This document shows, piece by piece, positions 1-11,013 of a DNA stretch of 64,000 nt. The translations under genes and the position numbers were made by a program. A model generated the notes under the pieces. The model saw only the letters and a program-made list of their open reading frames with translations, was not told the origin of the DNA and did no database searches. Origin of the DNA: Epiperipatus broadwayi (Eukaryota; Onychophora; Udeonychophora; Euonychophora; Peripatidae); the NCBI GenBank assembly GCA_028023455.1, contig JAQFVV010012416.1, forward strand, positions 2,039,767 through 2,103,766, in the 5' to 3' direction. How positions within the stretch are numbered: position 1 is the first letter of the stretch; the number at the start of each line of letters is the position of its first letter.

Positions 1-150
1 TAAAAATGTTTTAAATTTTCCATCAATTATTTAATGACCACTTTCCATTTAACTTAACTGATCCTTTCCCGAAATTCATATATTTCTCTTTATTTTTTTG
101 TATATATAATGTTTTATATACTTTTCTTTTTTTATAATTATTACAATATT

Positions 151-260
151 GTCAAGCGTTGTTAGTCGGGAGGTCATCGCAGCTGCCTTGCAAGAAAGTA
201 GTTGGTTGCAGAAGGTTGTGGGTTTGCCTCCCGGACGATGCTATGACATATGGGGAAAAA
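151..260 (+). mobile_element. tRNA-derived SINE, copy 1
   Basis: A roughly 110-bp tRNA-like element. It has an A-box-like 5' part (gtcgggaggtc), an anticodon-arm-like segment (ctgccttgcaag), a B-box-like part (gggtttgcctcccgg) and the tail gatgctatgacatatg followed by an A-run. The 15-bp sequence aattattacaatatt flanks it at 136-150 and 261-275, a clear target-site duplication showing insertion by target-primed reverse transcription. The same family recurs at 8.5, 41.0, 51.6, 51.9, 54.4 and 63.9 kb. Its source tRNA cannot be fixed; a Leu/Ser-like A box is visible in other copies. Confidence 0.88.
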
Positions 261-847
261 AATTATTACAATATTTTATGAAGACAACATAATGGTTTTT
301 ATTTAATATCATAGTGTGAAATATATATATATTAACAGCTTTTAATATGTATTTTAGCACAAGCAGATCTTTTCAATTAGCCAATTTAACAACAATTCAC
401 ATATGGTATTATATAAAAAAAACTTTTATCATGGTTATAATGTTTATTTGAATTTTAAAACATATTCTATTTAAAATTTGCAAAGTGATTTTTTTTATAA
501 GCAAAGAATAAAAACTTTTTAAATAAGTATAATAATTATTTAATAAATCAATCAGTGAATAAGTGTTCTTTTTTTCTTTAAAAATGATCTAGTAATTCTA
601 ATATATAAATATACTTCACATGCTTATTTTCTTAACAAATCTCGGTTCAATGAACTGTATACTCCGATCTACATTTTATTCTTCTCTTATGGTCATTTTA
701 AATACAAATATATAATTTTGATAATAAATATTCATAATTTTTCTAAACAAAAATAATTTCTTCTGAATTATGCGAAATCATCTCGTTATGGTTTTTGATG
801 TTACATAACTTAGTGGGAGACAGTAATTTACACTTTTCAATAACAAA

Positions 848-1012
848 TATATGATGATCTGGACCAACTGATGAGTGCTGGTTTAGCATGAAATATATAT
901 ATTGGATATCATATATATTTTTTCACATATATTTGATCATGTGTATCAGTTGTATAAGATGGAGTGGCAAGTTATATTAGGCTGCTTGAAAATCTGAGTT
1001 CAAATCCCTTCT
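848..1012 (+). mobile_element. Retrozyme-like repeat F1, single copy A
   Basis: Single copy of the F1 repeat, with a hammerhead at its 5' side and, further 3', a tRNA-like segment: an A-box-like stretch near 959-970 and a B-box-like gagttcaaatccc near 998-1010. The same order is seen in the copy at 51.3 kb, so hammerhead and possible Pol III promoter parts belong to one element. Confidence 0.7.
851..925 (+). ncRNA. Type I hammerhead ribozyme (F1, copy A)
   Basis: CUGAUGA at 868-874, stem II hairpin gtgct-ggttt-agcat at 875-889, GAAA at 890-893. Helix III is the palindrome atatatat (893-900), then A901 as the cleavage-site base. Helix I forms between accaa (863-867) and ttgga (902-906), one mismatch. 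All core elements are present. Cleavage activity is inferred, not shown. Confidence 0.75.
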
Positions 1013-1640
1013 AATTACATTGGGATCAGTATAGACAATATATTTGTATCTAAATATTAAATATATAGTTTTATCAATTATTCACAAATTCACAATATTA
1101 TAATTGCATTGATAATTCTTCAAACATTTACAACTCTATCATTTATAATTTGTTTACAAAAATTGGCATTCCTATAGTCTGATAGTTATCCACTAGATAG
1201 ACTACATAATACATAGAAATGACTAAAGAAAATAGGAGACAACAAACAATAAAACAGACACATTTCTAATGCTTGAAACTGATTTATTTGGAAAATAAAG
1301 TCCACAGCACTACTGATATAAAATAAATAAAAATAATATATTTAGCAACCAAATCAATATAGAATGTATAAAACTTATTTCATATTTTGCATATAAATAA
1401 AAACATTATTTCATTTACAGGAAAATAAAAATAGTATTCATTTTAATAAGCTAAAAAAAAAATTCATGGCAATAATTGAGATAAATAAAAACATGACCCT
1501 ATAGTTTAGCAACCAAATTAATGCAAAATGGACCTCAATAACATGATAACAAGCACAGCATTGCAAAAGAAAGTAATTAATGACAATTATTTACAACTAA
1601 CTGTAAATGAAATATTTTATTTATTATACAATAATGATTA
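1013..1640. other. A+T-rich intronic DNA, nothing recognised
   Basis: No open frame, tRNA or repeat arm was recognised. On the exon-strand model this lies in the KCNQ intron downstream of the S1 exon. Confidence 0.5.
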
Positions 1641-1644
1641 AACA

Positions 1645-2045
1645 TCACACGATCACCATTTCTTATGCTTGCTTATAACTGTTATTAAAACAGGCAAAAC
1701 TTTCATACAGTAGTGCCATTTAATGCAAGCCAGAATAATCAATGGTTGCCAGAAGGCTTGTGCATAAAATCCCCATCTAGTACCTACTTATCTAATATAC
1801 CCAGACTAGTTTTTTGGCTTGTGGCCTTTGTCAGTGAGGAGTCTTATATCTGAGAGCACTGCACCTAGATCTTAGGATCTAATGCAAGCATCCATCCAGC
1901 AGTCATCTTTTATCTCTACTTAACTACAAAACTATGAGTCTTAAATTGAAAACAACAATATTTTCAATCCAAGCTCATTAACTTATATAGTCATATAGGT
2001 CTGAACTCAGTTCATGGAGAGTTTTACCGGTTTTAGTCACAATAA
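1645..2045 (-). mobile_element. Retrozyme-like repeat F4, degenerate
   Basis: One F4 unit; the ribozyme sense is the minus strand. It starts with the family end catcacacgatcaccatttc at 1643-1662 and includes the conserved acaggcaaaac and gtgccattt blocks. The hammerhead region (about 1798-1850) has lost the core: on the minus strand CUGAUGA reads CUGACAA and GAAA reads AAAA, so it should be inactive. Confidence 0.75.
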
Positions 2046-2690
2046 TGATTCCAACACAACTGAAATTAAACAACTATACACAAATAAATATTTTCTTTAT
2101 TATTGAATTAGTTTTCACCTTATATTAGGCCCTTTTCAAAATACACTTTTCTAATGTAATCACATGACTTATTATACAAATATGAAACAAGATCTATTCA
2201 TTCTGGATTGGTCCTGGTTGCTAAATATATATTATTTCTATGTTTTTATTTATTACACTCATTACTGTAAATTTTATTTCTTTTCTAAATAAGTTAGTTT
2301 ATATCAATTGTTCTTTTCTTTCATTATTTCTATCTACTGTATAGCTCTATTTAGCGGATGCACCTCTGGCTACAGAAGCACTCAAAAACAATGATAACAA
2401 TAACATCAAAATTTACTCCACTAAATTTATATTTTCTATAACCAAAATAATTCATTTTTTTTAATAATCCAATTTACTTTTGCTTAATTATCTTCACTTT
2501 AGTTCATTTAATGCTATTTTATGATTTGGATGTTTCTTGAATATATGTATATATTTATTATTTCTTTAAAAAAAAAACTTTCCAATTAGTCTATTTTTAT
2601 TATAAGGGAGTTTAAAAATTCGAGTTATTAGCAACTCTATTTAAATATTTTCCCTTACATTTAATTACATAATGTTTCTTTTTATAAATT
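2046..2690. other. A+T-rich intronic DNA, nothing recognised
   Basis: Low-complexity A+T-rich sequence with homopolymer runs. No coding potential or repeat family was recognised. Confidence 0.5.
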
Positions 2691-2710
2691 ATTGCATATA
2701 TGTGTAGAGA

Positions 2711-2780
2711 TGATAATCTGGACCAACTGATGATTGCCGGCTTAGCATGAAACACGTTTGGTGATTATTTATCTTTTCTA
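2711..2780 (+). ncRNA. Type I hammerhead ribozyme (F1, copy B), somewhat eroded
   Basis: CUGAUGA 2727-2733 and GAAA 2749-2752. Stem II (ttgccggcttagcat) is weakened. Helix III is reduced to two pairs (ac/gt), with T2758 as a possible cleavage-site base. Helix I can form between acca and tggt, extended by ataatc with gattat. Confidence 0.6.
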
Positions 2781-3180
2781 CATATATGTGTTCAAGTGTA
2801 TCAGTGTTATGGAATAGAGTGGAAAGTGGTGGGTCGTGTGAAAGTCTGTGCTCATATATCTTATATATTACATATATTGATACAGGTAAGCCTGTATATC
2901 AGTTATTACATAGTAGAGATGTCTGTCCATCCCTTGTATAGGTAATAAATGGATTATGTCCTGGACATGAGGAGTCAGATTGACTTTAGATCAACATACG
3001 TGTGACAACAATCTCAGCCTCAGGGTGGCCGTAGAGCTTCCATCATCAGATTTTCAATTGGGTGGACGGTTGAAGAGTTGTAGTGTGAAGTGGATTGAAG
3101 CCTGTCTATTAAAGTATGAAGGTTGGCTATCTTAATATATATATATATATATATGAGCAATTATTGCATATATGTGTAGA

Positions 3181-3248
3181 GATGATAATCTGGACCAACT
3201 GATGATTGTTGGTTTAGCATGAAATACGTATATTGGTGATTATTTATC
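3181..3248 (+). ncRNA. Type I hammerhead ribozyme (F1, copy C)
   Basis: Best F1 copy. CUGAUGA 3199-3205, stem II hairpin 3206-3220, GAAA 3221-3224. Helix III is the perfect 8-bp palindrome atacgtat (3224-3231), followed by A3232 and the predicted cleavage. Helix I has two parts: accaa (3194-3198) with ttggt (3233-3237), and ataatc (3185-3190) with gattat (3238-3243), separated by an internal loop. A self-complementary helix III with no loop implies activity as a dimer. Confidence 0.85.
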
Positions 3249-3359
3249 TTCTCGACATATGTGTTCAAGTTTATCAATGTTATGAGATAGAGTGGAGAGT
3301 GGTGGGTCGTGTGAAAGTCTATGCTCATATACCCTATATATTATAAATGTCTACATAAC

Positions 3360-4700
3360 AAAAAAGACGGCATTTATGGTAAAAATAAAAAGATAATAAT
3401 ATATGTAATTATATATAAAAATTGGAGATTAGAATAGGTTAATTGAAATATTTTTAAAAAAATAATATATATATTGAAAAAAGATATTAGATAAACTGAA
3501 GATAAATTGAATTATTAGAAATATATATATTGTTTGAGGAAATATAAATTTATTTAAATAAATTTTTATATTATTGTCACTATTGATTTTTGTAAACAAA
3601 TTATAAATTATAAATGTAAGTAGATTTGTAAACATCTGAGGAATTATTGATATTAAATAATTGTGATATTTAAATTTTTGAATAATTTGTACATCTGATC
3701 GTGATTACAGAAAATAATCAAAACAAAAGTAGAAATATAAATATACTACATATATAAATATGGGTGAAAATCTGGATTTGGCATAATAATATAAGATGTA
3801 TAAAAATGAGTACGTGTACGCAGATAATATTTATATACATTATAATTAATCAAAATTAACCCAAGTACACACCTCAAATAGACTAGCCAGGAAAATAAAC
3901 TCTAAAACCTACTAATTGTTTCACTGCTACAAGCAGGTATTCTCAAATGTAAAGAAGTACAATATAATAAAATATTTATACTAAACATTACCAATAATTC
4001 CACTTACCTCCCATACACCCTTAATATTAAATGAACTTTTAAATAAGTTAACTGCTTCAGAATCATAAATTCTTAATAATAAAGATTCTTTAATTCTTTT
4101 TATTTCATTTCTCTCAAAGAAGACCTAATAATTTCAACAAAATTAATAGTGTGTCCTGTATCTTTTTCATGGATCAATAAAGCTGAACTAAGATAGTAAT
4201 TATAATTAATTACAACATCTGTATTCGATGACTTTCTCATATGTTTGCTCATATGTTCCTAAAACAGTTTTTTTAACAATATTCTGCATCATCTTTTGTA
4301 AGCATTAAGAATTAATGGATACCAGATAGAATTAATGCTATAGTATTTGAATTCCTGAATAAAGTTCTGGCTTTTGTTATCATTAGTAAGAACTTAGAAC
4401 TTATGAACCTAGAAGCCATCTTTTTATTTTTTAATCTATTATCTAAAATGTAAAAATAATCTAAGGTTATGAAGCCAAGCAAATCAACTTGCATAGCTAT
4501 ATAAATCTAACACCAGATCAGTTTCTATCTATATTAAAAATCTCATGGTCTAAAATTTAAAAATAATCTATCTGACACCAGGTCAGTTTTAATCTAGACT
4601 TCAGTTTTTTGCCAACTACAGATTTACCATACATGACTTTAGAATAGAACAAAAACAAAAAACTTATCTTGCAATCATATAAGAAACATATGTAAAAATC
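3360..4700. other. A+T-rich intronic DNA, nothing recognised
   Basis: Short hydrophobic reading frames on the minus strand at 3429-3635 and 4312-4494 look like chance frames in A+T-rich DNA. No homology, splice structure or repeat was recognised. Confidence 0.5.
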
Positions 4701-4704
4701 ATAT

Positions 4705-5040
4705 ATATGAAACTCTTCTATGCTCTCTTCATATACACATTAATGCAACATTTATATATAATGGATCCTTTATTTTTATTACAGTTTCAACTGTCCTATA
4801 GTCTTCATCAGAACTCTTTTTAACTTTCACCTAGGCTTTTATATATAATTACTCCTTTATTTTTCTTACAGTTTCAACTGTCCTATAGTCTTCATCAGAG
4901 CTCTTTTTAACTTTCACCTCTGATAAAGACTGCAGGATAGTCGAAACTATAAGGAAAATAAAGGAGTAATTATGTATAAAAGTTGCATTAAGATGTATGT
5001 GAGGAGATCATAGAAGAATTTAATATATATGAAGAAAGAT
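4705..5040. repeat. Foldback element F5 with hammerhead-like cores
   Basis: Inverted repeat. The left arm holds two tandem minus-strand copies (about 4785-4840 and 4866-4915) and the right arm one plus-strand copy (about 4917-4990). On the minus strand the motif reads CUGAUGA or close to it, then a GACT...AGTT hairpin and GAAAC; the plus copy has CUGAUAA. No helix I partner was found, so these are hammerhead-like rather than accepted ribozymes. Related foldbacks are at 27.5 and 46.3 kb. Confidence 0.65.
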
Positions 5041-5450
5041 GCAAAGAAAGTTAAAAGAGAAGATATATAAAAATCATGATCTTTTTTTAGTATTAACCTT
5101 CCCAATTTAAAGGTTAAGTAATCCCATAGTTAAAAAGAAAACTGGAAAAAACAATTAGAAACAGACTTGATATCAGATCTATGTAACATTTCAAGCAAGT
5201 TAACTTGGATTCAGAACTTTAGTATTTTCCAAATTTCAGACTATAAAGTTGAATAATATAAAAGAATAAAATATAGTTGGTTACTAGATGCATAAGCCCA
5301 TTAGTTTTTGCTTTGAATTCCAAGTTCTCATTGCTGAAGACAAAGCAAGAAATTGGTCTGAGAATATGATATTCAGTAATTATTTAGTGACTTTGGAAGA
5401 AGATGAAAAAATTATAATGATCATATACTAATTGTTTTCCTGAAGGTTTG
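5041..5450. other. A+T-rich intronic DNA, nothing recognised
   Basis: Lies between two foldback elements. No coding or structured feature was recognised. Confidence 0.45.
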
Positions 5451-6073
5451 TGATTGGACTATTTCCATCATCTGCGTGTTGAATGTCTTCAGAAAAGTTT
5501 AATTTTTATTTAAATATTCCAAATACATTCAACTGGCAGTAATATCACAGCAAACAGGTTAGCATATGCACAATGTTTCAAGAAGTATTTTTCTTCCCTC
5601 TTCTTCAGGTATCGCTGGCCTGACCAGTGATAATACTAGCATGGGATTCAAACCTGGGTCGTTAGATTCTTGATTATTGAATTTTAAGGTAATGCTCTAA
5701 CCAACTGAGCCATCCTGCCAGAGGCAACAGTATGTAGTATTTTTATATATTTATCTATGAGGTTCCTCCTGATTTCTCCACTCTTTCCTAAGAGCAAAAT
5801 TGATTAGTGGTTTGCATACATTATGTATAGTCACACTAGGTTGGCTTATGGGAATTTTTGCCATTGTCATGTGAGCAGCTTCTTTAAATTTTCTTCCTTG
5901 TACCTTTTCTTCTACTAACCTGTTTGCTGTGATATTACTAACAGTTGGTGTATATACTAACCTATTTTCTGTGACATCACTAACAGTTGAATGTATTTGG
6001 AATATTTAAATAAAAATTAAATTTTTCTAAAGACATTCAACACACATATTAGATGATGGAAATAGTCCAATAT
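5451..6073. repeat. Foldback element with about 110-bp arms
   Basis: Left arm 5451-5562 and right arm 5917-6073 are inverted copies, sharing for example caaatacattcaac against gttgaatgtatttg. The right arm has an extra internal duplication of about 45 bp (ctgtgatattactaacagtt, then a variant). The space between the arms holds a tRNA-like SINE. No transposase is present. Confidence 0.75.
5622..5725 (-). mobile_element. Second tRNA-derived SINE family (minus strand)
   Basis: On the minus strand it reads as a tRNA-like head: A box tggctcagttggttagag and B box ggtttgaatccc about 50 bases later, with an enlarged, non-tRNA middle. The boxes are closer to canonical than in the other SINE family. 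No CCA-ready acceptor stem is seen, so it is not a tRNA gene. It lies between the arms of the 5.45-6.07 kb foldback. Confidence 0.7.
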
Positions 6074-6179
6074 AAAAATATAATCATATACTATATTTAA
6101 AAAACTGAAATTACATATAAAGATATATTAATACATATACATATATATGTAATATTCAAATCAATATATATATCAAAAT

Positions 6180-7450
6180 ACAGTAAAATTCACATAAATT
6201 ATAGTTATTTTTAGAAGTACTTTCAACTATACATCTTGTAGTCTTTATCAACTATATAACATTGAATAACAAAATGAGACATCCTTTCACAATACCCATA
6301 ATTCAAATTAGATTTAGTTCTCCCACAATTTTATTTTAACATTTGATGATTGTTGATTCATTAACATTTGACAATTTCTTGAAATCAACATAGCCTTTTT
6401 TATTTTATGTTTATTGTGGCAACTTCAATTTGCATAATTTTTATATTTTATAATCAAATTTAAATCCATATTGACAAGATTTATTATGATCAAATATAAC
6501 AGATGATATAATAAAACTAAAAATAAAAATAATATCAAAATGAAATGGATTCCAATGCCATTTATATCGGATTAGCAGGTCAAGTTTATTAGGAGAATTT
6601 ATAAAGGTTTGTGTCATATTGCTTTTTTCTTAACAAATAATACAAATAGATTACTTAATAATTCTAAAATTCAAAATTCAAAGGTTAATCAAAGTTGTAT
6701 TTTATATAAATTGATATGTAAATGTGGTTTACAATATATAGGTAAATCTAAATGTACATTGGAGAAGAGAATAAAAGAGTATATGCTTTTATATTATAGA
6801 ATTCAAAAAGAGAAACAATCAGGAAATAAACCTTCATTATCTGTTATATTTGATCATAATAAATCTTGTCAATATGGATTTAAATTTGACTATAAAAATA
6901 TAAAAATTATGCAAATTAATGGTTGGTGTCATATTGCTTTTTTCTCAACAAATAATACAAATAGATTACTTAATAACCTCTAAAATTCAAATTTTAATCA
7001 AAATTGTATTATATATAAAGTGATATGTAAATGTGGTTTACAATGTATTGGGGAATCTAAATGTACACTGGAGAAGACAATAAAAGAGCATACACTTTTG
7101 TATAATAGAATTCAAAAAGAAAAACAATCAGGAAATAAATCATCATCTGTTATATTTGATCATAATAAATCTTGTTAATATGGATTTAAATTTGATTATA
7201 AAAATATAAAAATTATGCAAACTGAATGTTGCCAAAATAAATGTAAAATAAAAGAAGCTATGTTGATTTCAAGAAATTGTCAAATGTTAATGAATCAGCG
7301 ATCATCAAATGTTAAAATAATAGAATTGTGGGAAAACTAAATTGGACTATGGGTATTGTGAAAGGATGTCTCATTTTAATTATTCAATGTTATATAGTTG
7401 ATAAAGACTACAAGATGTATAGTCGAAAGTACTTCTAAAAATAACTATAA
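6180..7450 (+). mobile_element. Penelope-like element remnant, inverted ends
   Basis: The left part (about 6180-6430) is the inverted copy of the right part (about 7230-7450), and the plus-strand coding remnant of a Penelope-like retroelement lies between. Penelope elements often insert with partial inverted or tandem copies. The right end carries a hammerhead-like motif at 7399-7440 (UUGAUAA core, gacta/tagtc hairpin, GAAA, palindrome agtact). Hammerheads are known in Penelope-like elements, but here the first core base and the G of the core are altered. Confidence 0.8.
6609..7340 (+). pseudogene. Penelope-like GIY-YIG endonuclease domain, duplicated and broken
   Basis: The intact frame (6609-6983, 124 aa) contains a GIY-YIG nuclease core: ILYKLICKCGLQYIGKSKC followed by LEKRIKEY, then DHNKSC and FDYKNIKIM, as in the C-terminal endonuclease of Penelope-like elements. 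In those elements this domain nicks the target DNA for reverse transcription. At 6926 the sequence repeats itself with a 315-bp offset. The second copy has stops but continues into the family's C terminus (QNKCKIKEAML, then NVKIIELWEN) and ends at about 7340. The reverse transcriptase part is missing, so this is a 5'-truncated, internally duplicated relic. Confidence 0.85.
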
Positions 7451-7540
7451 TTTATGTGAATTTTATTGTATTTTGAATATTACATATATTTTGGAAAGAA
7501 TACAGACATCGAACTTAATTTAGTATATATATACACTTAC

Positions 7541-7631
7541 CATCCAAAATAGAGTCTCATTAGCAAAATCTTCATATTGGTCTATGGTGGATAAGACACT
7601 GAATATGAGACAGATGAGAACCACCATGAAA
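7541..7631 (-). CDS. KCNQ (Kv7) potassium channel, S1-segment exon
   Basis: A 91-bp exon read on the minus strand. The acceptor is a pyrimidine tract ending tttctttgcag just before 7631; the donor is ATG|gtaagt at 7541/7540. The first base completes a codon begun in the previous exon, and 30 codons follow in one open frame. The peptide begins [19 protein letters not shown] and ends ETLFWM. This is the S1 transmembrane segment and S1-S2 linker start of KCNQ/Kv7 channels, which carry slow, non-inactivating K+ current in the plasma membrane. From memory, exon 2 of vertebrate KCNQ genes is also 91 bp with the same phases (2 at the start, 0 at the end); only this exon shows the match. Which KCNQ paralogue it is cannot be decided. 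No flanking KCNQ exon was found. Confidence 0.93.
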
Positions 7632-7784
7632 CTGCAAAGAAAAAGATAAAATGTAAATTGACAATAAGAAATTAAAATAGTATTTTTTAAAATTAATTAG
7701 CCAATAAAAATAGAGTATACTTATAATAAAACCAAATGTCTCAAAACATTTACAAGATCAGTTGATAAATATTTGAAATACATG

Positions 7785-8010
7785 CACTCTTGACATACCT
7801 GGAGCATAATTGTAAATATAAGGGATTTGAACTCAGACTTTCAAGCACCTTTCAACTATCCATACTATCTCATACCACTGATACACATGACTACATACAT
7901 TATATATTTTCTATATGTATGTGGTCATGTGTATTGATGGTAGAAGATAGTATAGATAGTTGAAGGATGCTTGAAAGTCTGAGTTCAAATTCACTATATT
8001 TAAGATCATT
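7785..8010. repeat. Foldback of F1 3' halves
   Basis: Two inverted copies of the 3' (tRNA-like) half of F1. The left copy (about 7785-7890) is minus-oriented and the right copy (about 7920-8010) plus-oriented, both containing the B-box-like gagttcaaat. The hammerhead half is absent from both copies. Confidence 0.7.
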
Positions 8011-8039
8011 TGATAGTAAATTATTAGACACTATATCAC

Positions 8040-8300
8040 CATAAAAACAGGCAAAACTCTCCATACAGTAGTGCCATTCAGTGAAAGTCAGAGTAATAAA
8101 TGGATGCCATAAGGTTTGTGCATAAAATTCCTATCTAGGGCTACTCACCCAATATTCCCAGACTAGTTTCTAGCTTGTGGCTTTCATCAATGAGGAACCT
8201 TGGATCTGAGAGCACTGCACCTCCTACTACTGTATGGAGTGTTTTGCCTGTTTTAATAACAGTTATAAGCAAGTATAAAAATGGTGATCATGTGACTGTA
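8040..8300. mobile_element. Retrozyme-like repeat F4, shortened and palindromic ends
   Basis: Starts with the family block acaggcaaaactctccatac and ends with an inverted copy of it (about 8222-8262). The minus-strand hammerhead lies between. Confidence 0.75.
8150..8206 (-). ncRNA. Hammerhead ribozyme F4 with one core change
   Basis: On the minus strand: UUGAUGA (8190-8184; the first C is a U), stem II aagccacaagcta, GAAA (8170-8167), palindromic helix III actagt (8167-8162), then C8161. Everything else matches the family consensus. The C-to-U change hits an invariant core base, so activity is doubtful. It lies on the same strand as the KCNQ exon. Confidence 0.65.
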
Positions 8301-8513
8301 TCACCATAATGATAGAAAATCTTCTTGCCACATTGATAATTTGGGTTTAAATCCAGGCTGATTGTAGTTTGATAATTTTCCACATTTCAAACAGAGTAGA
8401 ATGTTTTTATTGCAAATCCATAGCTAATCTAGCTAGCCATCCAATAATAATAATTAATAGATATTGTTACTTTTAGCTAGAGAGTAAAATAAGAATTTAA
8501 AATCACTCAAATT

Positions 8514-8619
8514 GTCAAGTGTTGGTGGTTGAGAGGTCAGTGACAGCTGCTTTACAAGCAGTTGTCCCGGGTTAGCAGGTTCGCTTCCTGGCTGATGCTG
8601 TGACACAGAGAGAAAAAAA
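8514..8619 (+). mobile_element. tRNA-derived SINE, copy 2
   Basis: Same SINE family as the copy at 151. It starts gtcaagtgttggtgg, has the B-box region aggttcgcttcctgg and the tail gatgctgtgacac with an A-run. aatcactcaaatt flanks it at 8501-8513 and 8620-8632, a target-site duplication of at least 13 bp. Confidence 0.88.
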
Positions 8620-8632
8620 AATCACTCAAATT

Positions 8633-10866
8633 TCTACCACTCAGAAATTGATATGGGTGGGTAAGTAATGTTTTGTTTTTTTACTTTTTCACATAGAAAA
8701 ATAGCAAAGATGAGACTTTGTTCTGTAGTGAGTTTTTAAAGGTAGTTTTACTCATAGCTTTAATCATATAAACTACCAATATAAAAATAAATATCTGGCT
8801 TTTTTTTTCCTCTTTTGAATGGAACCTTTTTTTTAAAATTTTCATAACAATAATTATCATTTTGGCCATCAAACTTCTACAAAAAATAGATTGATATATA
8901 TATAACAATTACTAAATTTTCACAGATGTTATGTTATGATGTAATCGTATAAACAATCAATCACAAACTACCATTATGAACTGAAATCATCCCATGTAAA
9001 AGTAGCATTTCTTGAAACATCTTTAAACTTAAAATATAATCACTTTTAGATTATTATCCTAGTTTTATAAGAACTTTGATCAAATATTTATATCTTATAC
9101 GTGTGAAAGGAGCAAATGTCCCAAATTTTTAAATATATTTTTAAGTAAACAAAACTTGATTGTAAAAAGTTTAATGAAGGGCCAGACAAATGTACTATTA
9201 CTATAGGGGATGGTTTTAGTTTAATGTCAGTTTATATATGGTTATATATAAATGGTCAAACACATCATTTTCCACTGTTATATATTTCTGGTTTTGACAA
9301 CTTAAGAAAATTTTTCACCATGTCTGTCCTTGATAGATTGCCAAAAAGATGCAATATGATTATTTATATTGGAAACCTTAAATATTTATAGAAACGAAAA
9401 ACCTAGTAAATGTTTTTAAATGAGACTGAGGTAAAACAAAAGTTTTTATGGTTTAAATCGATGGTTGCCTTGACTACAGTTGAGATTGTTGATAGCTTAA
9501 GGTTGATTATCATCAATTTTTTATACATTCACATTTTATAAAGATTAATATTATTTCAATTGGATCCCATGATATTCTTTAGGTAGTAGAGGGGTGTGTG
9601 TTTTTGCAATTGGATATCTTTGTAATTTTCCTCAATGACCTGTACTAACCAGATGATAATTGGTAGATTCCTGTAAAAAATATTGCTATAATGTTAATAT
9701 TTATAATAAGTAAATGTATACATGGATAAATCTAGAATATATGTTCACAAACACATACGTATATGATACTAATAAATATACTGATATCATCATTTGACTA
9801 TCTTATAAATTTATAATATCTGGACAAATTATTTTGCTGAAATATTCTATCATATGTCTATATATTATATGGTAACCGAAGAGCAAATAATGCTAAGGAG
9901 ATATGACTTCATTCAAATTTCTTCAGTTTTATTACTGCTTAATTGAAAATAAAGCTTGTTTCCTTAACAGCAGGTATTTATATTGCTAAAGTAATATATG
10001 CATGTAACATCCTAATAGAGTTTTGATAAGGTTATACTAAATAAAATTTGGGATTTGATACTGTAATGTGTCTTCTTGATTTTTGTTCATTATTTTTATC
10101 CAAATTATATAATTATCATGAAGTATGAGATGAGTTAAATGGATCAACACAAATGATCATTCTTTCAAAGAATTATGTAATCACATGAGCTTGTTATACC
10201 ATTTGGGAAAGGTATTAAAAATGATTAGCTAAAGTCACACACTAAAATATTGTTGTTGTTTTTTTTCAGTCTGAATATTTTATATTTTTAAGTTTATATT
10301 GCCTAATGAAAATCAAATCATCTAATATATACATATTGGATAGGTACTTGTTTGGGAGGTCATGTGACGTCCAGGAATTGTATATTATTGAATGAGCTTT
10401 GATTTAGGAACTTTGATTCATCTATGACTTCATTGTTATATTACAATCACAAAACAAAACATTGATTTATCACTAACTTAGAAGTTTATTTGATGCTCAA
10501 ACATAGAAAGTAATGGGTTATGCAACAATTATATGCTAATTGCACAAATCTTTTAATATTCATGATCTAAAAATAAAATACCATTAATCCGAATATCTAT
10601 TATTTAAAAACTTGTATTACTTAAGCATTATTTCAAGTCATTTTTGACTTTACCCATTTGCAAAAAAAATTAAAGTAAAAAACATTCATTAAACATTTTT
10701 AAATTACTAATCCAATTTGCAGAGAGCTGCATTTTTTTTCAATCTTAGCAGGATTTGACTTTACAATGAAGGGTAGAAAATATATACTTGAAATTTACAA
10801 AAATTCATAAAATTTGAAAAGCCTTAAAAGCAAAGATTATAGATAAATAATATTTTACCTGTAATA
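8633..10866. other. A+T-rich intronic DNA, almost featureless
   Basis: No exon, RNA gene or known repeat. A minus-strand frame at 8681-8908 looks like chance. A weak dispersed similarity links about 10355-10450 with about 12270-12370 (shared gatgagctttgat and taggaac), probably an old unnamed repeat. Confidence 0.45.
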
Positions 10867-10867
10867 T

Positions 10868-11013
10868 ATATCAACAATGGTAATTCTTTTGATTTTAAAA
10901 GCTAATTAAAGATAAATGTATAGTTGTATTCTGTGAATTTATATCAACAATGGTAATTCTTTTGATTTTAAAAGCTAATTAAAGATAAATGTATAGTTGT
11001 ATTCTGTGAATTT
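10868..11013. repeat. Perfect 73-bp tandem duplication
   Basis: 10868-10940 is repeated exactly at 10941-11013. The lack of differences implies a recent event in sequence that is otherwise old and diverged. Confidence 0.9.

Larger units (their letters stand above)
2692..3350 (+). mobile_element. Retrozyme-like F1 tandem pair, 472-bp unit
   Basis: Two hammerheads of the F1 family lie in direct orientation 472 bp apart; the block attgcatatatgtgtagaga starts at 2691 and again at 3163. Between them is a unit body containing cagattgactttagatcaac and agattttcaattgggtggac, also found near 21.9-22.4 kb. A full unit bounded by two ribozymes is the layout of a retrozyme. An AT microsatellite (about 3136-3156) sits just before the second ribozyme. 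No protein is encoded, so mobilisation must be in trans. Confidence 0.8.
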
